Below, piece after piece: positions 7,928-15,853 of a DNA stretch of 48,076 nt. This DNA is from a virus. Each line of letters begins with the position of its first letter. The first letter of the stretch is position 1. The notes under the pieces were generated by a model. That model did not search any database. It saw nothing but the letters and a program-made list of their open reading frames with translations, and was not told where the DNA came from. The stretch covers positions 1 to 48,076 of IMG/VR virus record IMGVR_UViG_3300008117_002898. The stretch is one strand, 5' to 3'. Both the position numbers and the translations under genes were made by a program.

Positions 7928-8659
7928 ATGAAAAACATTTTACAAGACATCGTAGCACATACACATAGCCTAGGCTTTTTGCCAACAGTTAAAGTTTCTG
8001 GTGAGAACGGAGAAACAACTATTGAATCAATGGCAGAAGACCGTAGCGTTATTGTTAATGCTAAAACACACAAGGTAGTTACTGAATTTGCAGGCGTATT
8101 TGGTATGCCTAACTTAGACAAATTAGCACTACACTTGAAGAATCCAGAATATAAAGAAAACGCAAAGATTAATGTTGTTACTAGTCAACGCAACGGCGTA
8201 GATATTCCAACAAGTTTGCACTTTGAAAATGCAACTGGCGACTTTGTTAACGATTATAGATTTATGAGTACTGAAGTTATTAACGAAAAGTTAAAAAGCG
8301 TCAAGTACAAAGGCAACGGTTGGGACATTGAATTTGAACCTTCACTGAGCTCAATCAGTCGTTTGAAATTGCAAGCGGCTGCACATACAGAAGAAAACGT
8401 GTTCCAAGTCAAAACAGACAATGGCAATTTAGTTGTAAGTTTTGGTGATGCAAGTACACACGCTGGTAACTTTGTATTCCAACCAAATGTTGTTGGTAAA
8501 TTGAAACACACATGGTCATGGCCAATTAACGCTGTTATTAGTATTCTTAACTTAGATGGTAAGAGCACAGTACGCATTAGTGATCAAGGCGCTATGCAAA
8601 TTACAGTTGATAGTGGTATTACAGAATACAACTATATTCTTCCAGCTCAATCTAAGTAA
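7928..8659 (+). CDS. 45: Sliding clamp (gp45-like DNA polymerase processivity factor)
   Basis: This is a 243-residue beta-rich protein; T4 gp45 has 228. The start is ATG 7928 with GGAG 7 nt upstream; an in-frame upstream ATG at 7916 lies at the expected transcription start and is less likely. The pattern fits two clamp domains. The first has the turn GVFGMPNLDKLALHL, like the gp45 segment that leads into its IDCL region. The second has FEPSLSSISRLKLQAAAHTEENVF and ends with alternating strands (VRISDQGAMQITV). Trimeric gp45 tethers the polymerase to DNA and helps late transcription in T4. The place beside the polymerase and a strong own promoter agree. No single residue is diagnostic, so this is a pattern call. 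Confidence 0.65.
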   Translation: MKNILQDIVAHTHSLGFLPTVKVSGENGETTIESMAEDRSVIVNAKTHKVVTEFAGVFGMPNLDKLALHLKNPEYKENAKINVVTSQRNGVDIPTSLHFENATGDFVNDYRFMSTEVINEKLKSVKYKGNGWDIEFEPSLSSISRLKLQAAAHTEENVFQVKTDNGNLVVSFGDASTHAGNFVFQPNVVGKLKHTWSWPINAVISILNLDGKSTVRISDQGAMQITVDSGITEYNYILPAQSK

Positions 8660-10236
8660 TGAATACAAACTTAACGGCTACACAAAGCGATTACGCAAAG
8701 TTTTTGCCAGCAACGTCGACATTTTATTCGACGTTTGTTGGTAAACAACGTCATTTTAATTATGTAGACCCCACTCGTATTCCGCCATCATTTGCACACG
8801 GTGCGGAGAGTCTCAACTATTTGGATCCAGACAAGGGTGCATTTTATTATCACTGGTGCTTGTATAGTGCTGGACATGCTAACTTAGACTTGAATAAGTT
8901 TGATCCAAAAGAGGATATGTTCCGTAACAGAGATCGCAATACATCTTGGGTGTTAGGTGACTCTGGTGGTTTCCAAATTGGTAAAGGCAAATGGACTGGT
9001 GATTGGAAAGATCCCAACTGTCCACGTGCAATGAAAAAGCGTAAACAAGTTTTAGCTTGGATGGATACCTTAATGGACTATGGTATGTGTCTTGATATTC
9101 CAAGTTGGACTGCTAAAAATCCAGAAAGTCCTAAACTAATCGGCATTAGCAGTTATGCTGATGCAGTTAATGGCACATATATTAATAATGATTACTTTGT
9201 TAATAATCGAAACGGCAATTGCAAGTTCTTAAACGTATTACAAGGCGAGAATCACGGTCAAGCAGATGACTGGTATGATCGCATGAAAAAGTATTGTGAT
9301 CCAAAGCAATACGGTGATCGTGCATTTAATGGCTGGGGTATGGGTGGCCAGAACATGTGTGATGTCGAGCTTGTACTAAGACGATTAGTTGAATTACGTT
9401 TTGATGGATTGTTAGAAAAAGGTCATCAAGATTGGATGCACTTTTTAGGTACAAGTAAATTAGAATGGGCAGTATTACTTACAGATATTCAACGTGTTGT
9501 TCGCAAACATCATAACGAAAACTTTAGTATCAGCTTTGACTGTGCAAGCCCGTTCTTAGCAACTGCTAACGGACAGATTTATATTCAAACAGAAACAGAA
9601 GATCGTAAAAAATGGACATACAGAATGACATCAAGTGCTGATGACAAGAAGTATGCTAACGATACACGTTTGTATAAAGACGCAGTTATTCAAGATGGCA
9701 TTTTAAAAGTATTTGAATCTAGTCCCATTATTGATCAGATTAAACTCAATGAAATTTGCATTTACGGCCCAGGCGATACTAACAAGTTTGGACAAGTTAA
9801 TAAAACATCGTGGGATAGTTTTAGTTATGGCATTATGATGGGTCATAATGTTTGGATGCATTTGAACGCTGTTCAAGAAGCCAACAGACAATATGATGCT
9901 GGTCGTTGCCCTAATATGTTAGTTGACGAACGTTTTGATCAGATATTCTTTAAAGACATTGTTGAAGCATTGTTTGCTACAAGCGACAAAGGTACTGCGT
10001 TAAAAGTTATCGATGAATTTAGATTCTTTTGGAATCGTGTTATTGGTACACGTGGCGCAAGTGGTAAGAAAGCTATCAATGCTCATACAAATTTTGAAAA
10101 CTTGTTTGAGGTTGTAGAAACTGCTCCAGTTGTTGCACAACCAGTTGTTGAACATAGCGATGAATTTAGTGAAGATGAAATTAACAAACTTGATGAACTA
10201 GAAACTGAAATCGAGAAAGAAGATGACGCTACCTGA
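8659..10236 (+). CDS. dpdA: DpdA-like DNA transglycosylase (TGT superfamily), inserts 7-deazaguanine into DNA
   Basis: The protein is 525 residues and belongs to the tRNA-guanine transglycosylase superfamily. DSGGFQ (residues 101-106) is the classic TGT substrate motif with the catalytic Asp. FDCASPF (293-299) corresponds to the FDCVLPT nucleophile region. FLNVLQGEN (189-197), GWGMGGQ (225-231) and HFLGTSKLEW fit the barrel. Phage DpdA proteins exchange guanine in DNA for preQ0 or derivatives and protect against restriction. The sequence lacks the usual zinc-binding Cys set of tRNA-type TGT at its C-terminus, which is acidic instead. ATG overlaps the clamp stop by 1 nt (TAATG). FolE, QueD-like, QueE and QueC-like genes elsewhere in the window would supply preQ0. 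Confidence 0.8.
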   Translation: MNTNLTATQSDYAKFLPATSTFYSTFVGKQRHFNYVDPTRIPPSFAHGAESLNYLDPDKGAFYYHWCLYSAGHANLDLNKFDPKEDMFRNRDRNTSWVLGDSGGFQIGKGKWTGDWKDPNCPRAMKKRKQVLAWMDTLMDYGMCLDIPSWTAKNPESPKLIGISSYADAVNGTYINNDYFVNNRNGNCKFLNVLQGENHGQADDWYDRMKKYCDPKQYGDRAFNGWGMGGQNMCDVELVLRRLVELRFDGLLEKGHQDWMHFLGTSKLEWAVLLTDIQRVVRKHHNENFSISFDCASPFLATANGQIYIQTETEDRKKWTYRMTSSADDKKYANDTRLYKDAVIQDGILKVFESSPIIDQIKLNEICIYGPGDTNKFGQVNKTSWDSFSYGIMMGHNVWMHLNAVQEANRQYDAGRCPNMLVDERFDQIFFKDIVEALFATSDKGTALKVIDEFRFFWNRVIGTRGASGKKAINAHTNFENLFEVVETAPVVAQPVVEHSDEFSEDEINKLDELETEIEKEDDAT

Positions 10237-10468
10237 TGAAAGATATCGAGCAGTATTGCAGACTCAAAAGTTTTTACTTGAGATTCTAACTACTCCTCGA
10301 GTTCCAAAAGCAATTAAAGACGGCGCTAGAAGTTGTTTGCGTCATTATCCTAGCGACTGGGATATGGAGCAGGCCGCAGAAGCAAGCCCGCATGTGTTTG
10401 CCAAACGCATGGAAGAGGTAACTCGAATGTTTAAATCCTACGAGGAAAAGAAAAATGAGCAAGCGTAG
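10223..10468 (+). CDS. Small BPSL0761-type protein
   Basis: 81 residues. The pattern MTLPDERYRAVLQTQKFL, TPRVPKAIKDGARSCLRHYPS and D-M-E-Q-A resembles the small bacterial BPSL0761 family, whose role is unknown. It overlaps the end of dpdA by 14 nt, so translation is probably coupled. The C-terminal third is a charged helix. Confidence 0.55.
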   Translation: MTLPDERYRAVLQTQKFLLEILTTPRVPKAIKDGARSCLRHYPSDWDMEQAAEASPHVFAKRMEEVTRMFKSYEEKKNEQA

Positions 10469-11339
10469 TCTAGTCATTGGTATGGGTATTGGAAACTTGT
10501 ACAAATCTGTGCTAGACAAACTTGGCCACGAAGTTATTACTGTGGATCAGGATATTACAAAAGGTGCAATGTTACCCAGTATTGATTCTGCTATACTATT
10601 GTATGCTCCGTTTGATACTGTACATATTTGTACACCTAACTTTACACATTTTGACATTGCAACCCGAGTTGCACCTGTAAGTAAAATTGTATTTGTTGAA
10701 AAACCTGGTGTTGCTCGATCAGAAAACTGGGCTACATTGGTTCAAACATTTAGCAATACACGCTTCATGATGGTTAAAAATAACATGTGGCGTAGTAATA
10801 TAAGTGAATTAAAGGAATTAGCCGCTAAAGCAAAGACTGTAGACATATTTTGGAGTAGGAAAAATTGTATTCCCAATCCAGGCAGCTGGTTTACTACTAA
10901 AAAATTAGCGTTTGGCGGAGTTAGTAGAGATCTAATGCCACACTTACTAAGTCTTTATGTTGCTATGAATCCAAACTGGCTAAAAGAACAACAAACTGGA
11001 AGACACTCACTACAATGTCATAATCTGGAAAATATTAAAAGTACTGAATATGGAACTATAAATCCTAATGGGACATACGATGTGGATGATCGTTGCCATC
11101 TGTTATTTGGTAATAAATGGACTTTACTAGCAGATTGGGCTAATATGCATGAAGACGATAGCTCTATTAAATTTACAATGGAAGATGGTAGCGTAGAACG
11201 TTTTGAACTAGGTTGGTGCCCAGAAGAAGCATATCATAATATGATTGTTGATACTATTGAAAACCTAACTAACAACAATTTTTGGCAAGAACAATTACAA
11301 CAAGACTTTTGGATACATGAAAGGATAGAAGATTTATGA
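10455..11339 (+). CDS. Gfo/Idh/MocA-like NAD(P)-dependent oxidoreductase
   Basis: 294 residues. The N-terminus is a Rossmann fold (SLVIGMGIGNLYKSVLDKLGHEVITVD). YAPFDTVHICTPNFTHFDIA and IVFVEKPGV follow; the last carries the EKP signature of Gfo/Idh/MocA sugar dehydrogenases. The C-terminal part has the expected alpha/beta substrate domain, with FGGVSRDLMPHLLSL near the usual GG-x3-D-x-g-x-H active-site segment. Many members act on sugars or their nucleotide-linked forms. GAGGA upstream serves as ribosome binding site inside the previous gene (14-nt overlap). It is linked by an ATGA overlap to the next dehydrogenase, so the two probably act in one pathway, possibly sugar synthesis for DNA or protein decoration. 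Confidence 0.75.
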   Translation: MSKRSLVIGMGIGNLYKSVLDKLGHEVITVDQDITKGAMLPSIDSAILLYAPFDTVHICTPNFTHFDIATRVAPVSKIVFVEKPGVARSENWATLVQTFSNTRFMMVKNNMWRSNISELKELAAKAKTVDIFWSRKNCIPNPGSWFTTKKLAFGGVSRDLMPHLLSLYVAMNPNWLKEQQTGRHSLQCHNLENIKSTEYGTINPNGTYDVDDRCHLLFGNKWTLLADWANMHEDDSSIKFTMEDGSVERFELGWCPEEAYHNMIVDTIENLTNNNFWQEQLQQDFWIHERIEDL

Positions 11340-12229
11340 TAGTAGATACATTACAAACAGACGGTAAAGGTGCTTTCTTTGAAGCAAAGTACGATGTACA
11401 GCCTCCTGGAGAAACAGAAATCCAAGTAGCAGCGGTTATGACTGGTATTTGTAGAAGTGACATTGATATGATGCAAGGAAAGTTTGCGTTATTGCCATCA
11501 AATATGCATGGTCACGAAGGATTGGGTCAAATTATTGAAATTGGTAATAAAGTAACTGATGTTAAAGTAGGAGACCTTGTGGCAACACGTGGCGAGCCTG
11601 CGTATGCGGATGTATATAATGTACGTGCTAGAGAATATGTTAAGGTACCCGAAGCTGATCCTAAATACATACTAGAACCAGTAGCATGCGGGATTAATAT
11701 TATTCATCAACCCATTAGAGAAATTGCAGAACGAAGTGGGCCAGGTAAGAGATTGCTGATTATAGGCAGTGGCTTCCTTGCTTGGGTTGCGTATCATACA
11801 ATTAAACTAAATCATTTAGATTTTGAAATCACAGTAAAAGGTAAAAGCAATAAACGTCAGTGGGGAGAACTGCTTTCTGAAGAATACACTGGAACCTTTG
11901 ACGTTATTATTGATTTGGGTTCAGGCCCAGATGTATTTGATCAACCAATCGTAAACAACGAAGCGTTAATTGTGTTTGGAAATCAAAAGCAAGTAAACAC
12001 TGATTTTGGTAATTTACTTTGGAAAGCATGTACTATTATGTTCCCTAGTCCAAGAACTGAAGGTTTTTATAAATGTATGCAAGATGCGGCTACTTGGATT
12101 GAAAACGGTGACATAATTGTTGATAGATTTTGGTCAAACGCATATCCTAGAGTATCACAGTGGGAACAAGCATTTGAAGAAAGTATTAATCGAAAAGCCA
12201 ATCAAAGCAGAGGCTACTTACTTTGGTAA
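11336..12229 (+). CDS. Zinc-type medium-chain alcohol dehydrogenase (MDR) family protein
   Basis: 297 residues, shorter than the usual 340-380. The N-terminal catalytic domain shows TGICRSDIDMMQG (Cys zinc ligand), GHEGLGQIIEIG (GHE motif with His and Glu) and VKVGDLVATRGEP. EPVACGINIIHQ matches the helix leading into the cofactor domain, whose Rossmann segment is LLIIGSGFLAWVAYHTI. The structural-zinc Cys loop is not seen. ATG overlaps the previous stop (ATGA). Substrate unknown. The pairing with a Gfo/Idh protein resembles sugar or cyclitol pathways; that link is inference. Confidence 0.75.
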   Translation: MIVDTLQTDGKGAFFEAKYDVQPPGETEIQVAAVMTGICRSDIDMMQGKFALLPSNMHGHEGLGQIIEIGNKVTDVKVGDLVATRGEPAYADVYNVRAREYVKVPEADPKYILEPVACGINIIHQPIREIAERSGPGKRLLIIGSGFLAWVAYHTIKLNHLDFEITVKGKSNKRQWGELLSEEYTGTFDVIIDLGSGPDVFDQPIVNNEALIVFGNQKQVNTDFGNLLWKACTIMFPSPRTEGFYKCMQDAATWIENGDIIVDRFWSNAYPRVSQWEQAFEESINRKANQSRGYLLW

Positions 12230-12237
12230 AATTGGAT

Positions 12238-12266
12238 TTGACTTTATATATTAATTATTATATACT
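12238..12266 (+). promoter_or_regulatory. Sigma70 promoter placed 7 bp before a start codon
   Basis: TTGACT at 12238-12243 and TATACT at 12261-12266, spacer 17 bp. The ATG of the next gene is at 12273, where transcription itself should start, so the transcript would have almost no leader. Confidence 0.7.
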
Positions 12267-12272
12267 TACAAC

Positions 12273-12809
12273 ATGTTAGATACACAACAAAGACAAGACG
12301 TCACATATTTTACAGGCTACGAAGTAGAGCATACTGTTTGTCATGGCATGTTCACTTTGTTTGTTGTAGGCACACCTCCTTTAGAAGACATACTTCGTAA
12401 GGCAGGGGATACACAAGCATACTTGGACGAAAGCAAACGTATTAAACATATTTACTTTGGCACTAGTCAAAGTTTTAATCCTAAAAGTATTAGCCACGAA
12501 GAATATAAAGCATGGGATGAAGTTATTATTGGCTGTTTAAAAGCAGACTATTGGGTTACTTTAGACTTTGGTGTTGAACACATTGAAGGTGTATTGGAAT
12601 CAGCATATAACGAATATCCTCGATTTGTTCCCATGATTAGTGTCAAGTTACCTTACATTAATCAACTCAACTATAATGCCACACTTAAACTGGACGACCG
12701 AACTTGGGGTGCTACAAATCCAGGTGTGTGGACACATCACTTACAGAGCTTGATGAGTAAAGACAAGTACACTCATTGGGATCAGTACACACAAGATACA
12801 ACACTATGA
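12273..12809 (+). CDS. Conserved-type phage protein of unknown function, possibly leaderless
   Basis: 178 residues. No family was recognised. Features are YFTGYEVEHTVCHGMFTLFVVG, an alpha/beta N-terminal half (IKHIYFGTSQSF, VTLDFGVEHIEGVL), and a C-terminal half ending WGATNPGVWTHHLQSL. Trp and His residues are frequent, as in small enzymes. No ribosome binding site precedes ATG 12273, and the promoter position predicts a leaderless message. The stop overlaps the start of the QueD-like gene (ATGA), so the two are probably co-expressed. Confidence 0.6.
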   Translation: MLDTQQRQDVTYFTGYEVEHTVCHGMFTLFVVGTPPLEDILRKAGDTQAYLDESKRIKHIYFGTSQSFNPKSISHEEYKAWDEVIIGCLKADYWVTLDFGVEHIEGVLESAYNEYPRFVPMISVKLPYINQLNYNATLKLDDRTWGATNPGVWTHHLQSLMSKDKYTHWDQYTQDTTL

Positions 12810-13201
12810 TTCTTAAACAAGATATACGGCCGCTTAAAATGATTTGGGTCACATTTCAAAAGGAAGGCATCCATTGCTATCCTGCGGCCGCAACAGACCC
12901 TAACCTAGCAACAGGAGATCAATATGATGTATCGTTTCTTGCTAATCCTCATCGTCATATTTTCCATTTTAGGGTATGGCTTAGTGTCACCCACAATGAC
13001 AGAGATGTGGAATTCATACAATTCAAGCGATGGCTTGAACAACTGTATTCTAGCGCACAAGGTGTTTTGTCGCTAGATCATAAGAGTTGCGAAATGATGT
13101 CGGACGAATTGTACGACACTATTTCCAATAAGTATCCAGGCCGTGAGGTTTGGATTGAGGTCTCCGAAGACGGAGAAAATGGTTCATTTATTAAGTACTA
13201 A
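12806..13201 (+). CDS. QueD-like protein (6-pyruvoyl/6-carboxy-tetrahydropterin synthase fold)
   Basis: 131 residues from ATG 12806, which overlaps the previous stop. The pattern fits the QueD/PTPS fold: an N-terminal strand with H23, then the H49-x-H51 pair in PHRHIFHFRVWLSV (zinc ligands in the family), then VEFIQFKRWLEQL in place of the usual DFxxLK helix, LDHKSCEMMSDEL (LDH motif), and IEVSEDGENG near the end (strand with the catalytic Glu region). QueD turns dihydroneopterin triphosphate into carboxytetrahydropterin, the second step to preQ0. The family's catalytic Cys is not clear here; C24 next to H23 is a candidate. It could act in another pterin reaction. Confidence 0.55.
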   Translation: MILKQDIRPLKMIWVTFQKEGIHCYPAAATDPNLATGDQYDVSFLANPHRHIFHFRVWLSVTHNDRDVEFIQFKRWLEQLYSSAQGVLSLDHKSCEMMSDELYDTISNKYPGREVWIEVSEDGENGSFIKY

Positions 13202-13220
13202 AATTAAAGGAAATACTCCT

Positions 13221-13460
13221 ATGAAAAACGAAGTCGTTAAGATTTTTGATGACCTGGACAACTATCTCGACTTTTGTCGCTTTGAGTTGCGTAACTATAA
13301 CCCAGCCGACCTTTATAATAGGGAAAGTCAAAATTGGCGAGATTTTGAGTACAGCCGTCGACCTAAGAAGGCATGGAACGGTGAACGTAAACCTTATTTG
13401 GGCAAGAATCCTCGTCCACATAATCCAAATTTTAACAGCAAACCAAGGTTCAAAGACTGA
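13221..13460 (+). CDS. Small basic, Arg/Asn-rich phage protein
   Basis: 79 residues from ATG 13221 behind AAGGA. The N-terminal half is helical and acidic (EVVKIFDDLDNYLDFCRFEL). The C-terminal half is basic and disordered (RRPKKAWNGERKPYLGKN, then Asn/Pro/Arg repeats), which suggests nucleic-acid binding. The stop overlaps the next ATG by one base. Function unknown. Confidence 0.6.
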   Translation: MKNEVVKIFDDLDNYLDFCRFELRNYNPADLYNRESQNWRDFEYSRRPKKAWNGERKPYLGKNPRPHNPNFNSKPRFKD

Positions 13461-14533
13461 TGAAAGTCTTTTTAGTCGACCTTGAAGCAGTTGACACACG
13501 GTACACTGGTCAATGGAAAACTAGTGTACCCAAACTACTTAAAAAGGCAGGACACAATGTTCAAATTATCTCTGGTCCTATGGACATACCTAGTGCTACC
13601 ACTCCAGGAGCGTTTCTTAACTTTGGCGGGACTAATATATACAAGGCTAGTCAAGTTGAGCAGATGGGTCGTTTATTTTGTAACGGAGCCGTTCATTCCG
13701 GCGATCACTTTATCTTTACTGATGCTTGGCATCCTGGTATCATAAACTTAAAGTACATGAGTGAGTTGCTAGGTATTCCGGTAACTACACACGGCTTATG
13801 GCATGCTGGATCATATGATCCACAAGACTTTCTTGGACGCTTGGTTGGTGCTAAACCTTGGGTTAGACATGCTGAGAAAAGTTTCTTCCATTCATTTGAT
13901 TATAACTACTTTGCTACAGAGTTTCATATTAACATGTTTACTGAAAACTTGTTCCATGATACTCTTACTCCACCAAACTATTATACTAATCAAAGTAAAA
14001 TTATACGCACAGGATGGCCCATGGAGTATATGGAAGATACGTTAACAATGTATAAGAACATGCCCAAGCGTGATCTTATCTTATTCCCACATCGTATTGC
14101 TCCAGAAAAACAAGTTAATATTTTTAGAGATTTAAAAGAACACTTACCACAATATGAATTTGTCGTATGTCAAGATCAACAACTGACTAAAAATGAATAT
14201 CATAATTTATTGGGTGAGGCAAAACTAGTGTTTAGTGCTAATTTGCAAGAAACATTAGGCATTAGTTGTTATGAAGGCACTGTTGTAGATGCAATTCCAA
14301 TGGTTCCTGACAGACTAAGTTACAAAGAAATGTACTTGGACACATTTAAGTATCCAAGTAAGTGGACCGAAAGCTGGGACGCATATAATGTATATCGTCC
14401 TAATTTGTGTAAAGAAATTATACAGCATATGGATAATTACAGAACTAGGATTCCACAAATTAGAAAACAAAAGGATATCTTAAATGAACAGTTCTTTAGC
14501 GCCAGAGACTTACTCAATAACATTAAACAGTGA
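13460..14533 (+). CDS. GT-B-type glycosyltransferase (group 1 / GT4-like)
   Basis: 357 residues. The N-terminal half is a Rossmann-like acceptor domain (MKVFLVDLEAVDTRYTGQW, FTDAWHPG, VTTHGLWHAGSYD). The C-terminal half carries the nucleotide-sugar domain: LILFPHRIAPEKQVNIFRDL, as in GT4 enzymes, then GEAKLVFSANLQETLGISCYEG, where the family has E-x7-E. It would transfer a sugar from a nucleotide sugar. Possible targets are modified DNA bases, as for T4 alpha-glucosyltransferase, or a virion protein. It begins 1 nt inside the previous stop and continues the operon. Confidence 0.7.
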   Translation: MKVFLVDLEAVDTRYTGQWKTSVPKLLKKAGHNVQIISGPMDIPSATTPGAFLNFGGTNIYKASQVEQMGRLFCNGAVHSGDHFIFTDAWHPGIINLKYMSELLGIPVTTHGLWHAGSYDPQDFLGRLVGAKPWVRHAEKSFFHSFDYNYFATEFHINMFTENLFHDTLTPPNYYTNQSKIIRTGWPMEYMEDTLTMYKNMPKRDLILFPHRIAPEKQVNIFRDLKEHLPQYEFVVCQDQQLTKNEYHNLLGEAKLVFSANLQETLGISCYEGTVVDAIPMVPDRLSYKEMYLDTFKYPSKWTESWDAYNVYRPNLCKEIIQHMDNYRTRIPQIRKQKDILNEQFFSARDLLNNIKQ

Positions 14534-14849
14534 CACAATTGACTTGTCGTCAATAACAAGTGCCAATACTGTAACTATAGACACTTCCGTGTTTGCTGGA
14601 AGTTATACACTTGCAAGCGGAAGTATTAGTACAATCTCTCCTTTAGATACTATTACTATTGGTGGATCAGATAATTGGAGTTTTAATTTACCAATTGAAT
14701 GGGTTGATAGTTTCCCTAGCTACTCAGAAGTTGAAAAAATGTGTAAGGAATATCCTGCTTTAAAAATTGCATTTGAAAAATTCAAACAAACTTATGCAAT
14801 GATTGAGGACGATTGGGAAGCAAAGAAAGGCAATAAATATGCTTCTTAA
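14484..14849 (+). CDS. Ser/Thr-rich phage protein with Lys-rich C-terminal helix module
   Basis: 121 residues. AAGGA precedes ATG 14484, which lies 50 nt inside the glycosyltransferase gene. Residues 1-70 are Ser/Thr/Ile-rich and beta-like, similar to tail-fibre repeats. Residues 75-121 (PSYSEVEKMCKEYPALKIAFEKFKQTYAMIEDDWEAKKG) form a helical module that recurs in the gene at 15257. The pair looks like virion or assembly proteins. No known family was recognised. Confidence 0.6.
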   Translation: MNSSLAPETYSITLNSDTIDLSSITSANTVTIDTSVFAGSYTLASGSISTISPLDTITIGGSDNWSFNLPIEWVDSFPSYSEVEKMCKEYPALKIAFEKFKQTYAMIEDDWEAKKGNKYAS

Positions 14850-15294
14850 ATTTTTAGAACACATTGGACGTAAACGTATTATTATGGATCGCCAAAACGG
14901 TGCTCCACTTATCACACGTTACTATTTGTTCCTAAAGGATCGTAACTGGTTTCCGTTTAACATATTTTTACACAAGTTTCATCAGTCAGATCCTGGCGAT
15001 GTACATGATCATCCGTGGCCTTATGCTACACTGATTTTAAAAGGCGGATACTATGAATGGATTCCGTTATTTGACGAGCAAGGTAATATGTCAGGTGAAA
15101 TGTGTAAATGGCGAGGTCCAGGACATTTTCGTATATGTAGTGCTAACAGCTATCATCGTATTGAGCTTGATCCTAACGTAACTGCGTGGACATTGTTCAT
15201 GCCAGGTCCACAAAAACAAGAATGGGGATTCCTTGTTAAAAATAAATGGATACATAATGAGCTATATCTTGAAGAACGCAAACAACATAGCTAA
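14839..15294 (+). CDS. Cupin-like protein
   Basis: 151 residues from ATG 14839. HQSDPGDVHDHPWPYATLILKGGYYEWIP has the cupin arrangement, with an H-x-H pair and a Gly turn. CKWRGPGHFRICSANSYHRIEL carries a second His late in the barrel. A metal-binding beta barrel is likely. Such proteins can be dioxygenases, isomerases or sugar epimerases, and the substrate is unknown. It overlaps both neighbours (11 and 38 nt). It may belong to the sugar-modifying set in this region. Confidence 0.6.
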   Translation: MLLKFLEHIGRKRIIMDRQNGAPLITRYYLFLKDRNWFPFNIFLHKFHQSDPGDVHDHPWPYATLILKGGYYEWIPLFDEQGNMSGEMCKWRGPGHFRICSANSYHRIELDPNVTAWTLFMPGPQKQEWGFLVKNKWIHNELYLEERKQHS

Positions 15295-15625
15295 TACTAC
15301 TAGTGGTGGCTACGTTTATACAACTACCAATACATCAGGACAGTTTTTAACAAGTGGGTCTAACGGTACAACGTGGACTAATCCAAATGACAATGTTATG
15401 ATTGTTAAACAAACTCCGCCAGAATTAGAAGTTAAAGGTCGAATGGTTATTAACGGCCGTGACTTGGAAGAACGGTTAAACACAATTGAAAAAGTCTTGC
15501 AAATTCCCGAAAGAGATGTTATACTTGAAAAGAAATATCCAAAACTAAAAAAGATGTATGACGAATACATAAATGCATTGGGTAAGTATAGAACATTTGA
15601 ATCAATTAAAGGCGATCATGACTGA
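15257..15625 (+). CDS. Phage protein with beta N-terminus and Lys-rich C-terminal helix module
   Basis: 122 residues from ATG 15257. The N-terminus (NTTSGGYVYTTTNTSGQFLTSG) resembles the short Gly/Thr repeats of phage fibre proteins. VKGRMVINGRDLEERLNTIEKVLQI is a trimer-like coiled-coil start. The last 45 residues (KKYPKLKKMYDEYINALGKYRTFE) parallel the C-terminus of the gene at 14484. The two share a module around the cupin gene. Function unknown; a small structural protein is plausible. Confidence 0.6.
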   Translation: MSYILKNANNIANTTSGGYVYTTTNTSGQFLTSGSNGTTWTNPNDNVMIVKQTPPELEVKGRMVINGRDLEERLNTIEKVLQIPERDVILEKKYPKLKKMYDEYINALGKYRTFESIKGDHD

Positions 15626-15845
15626 TAAACCAAAAGCAACTAAAATCGAATTTGCACCAGGCTGCTTTGATAATTTTGATGGCACACAAGAAGAACTTGA
15701 CGAACTTGTTTCTGAAATTCATCGTATGTTCAAAAGTGGAGAACTTGAAGAAAACTCCCATGAGGTAGATATAGAAGATTTAGATGAAGACATTGTTGAA
15801 GCAATTATGCGTTCAGAAGAAGATGATAATCGTAATTTACAGTAA
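15618..15845 (+). CDS. Small acidic phage protein
   Basis: 75 residues from ATG 15618, overlapping the previous gene by 8 nt. It is strongly acidic (Asp/Glu about one third of residues), with CFDNFDGTQEELDELVSEIHRMF and a tail VDIEDLDEDIVEAIM. It could mimic DNA or act as an adaptor. No family recognised. Confidence 0.6.
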   Translation: MTDKPKATKIEFAPGCFDNFDGTQEELDELVSEIHRMFKSGELEENSHEVDIEDLDEDIVEAIMRSEEDDNRNLQ

Positions 15846-15853
15846 GGCACTTA

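Noticed and set aside
8254-8577. Minus-strand ORF of 107 codons opposite the sliding clamp
   Set aside because: Complement of a supported gene; no start site and no recognisable protein.
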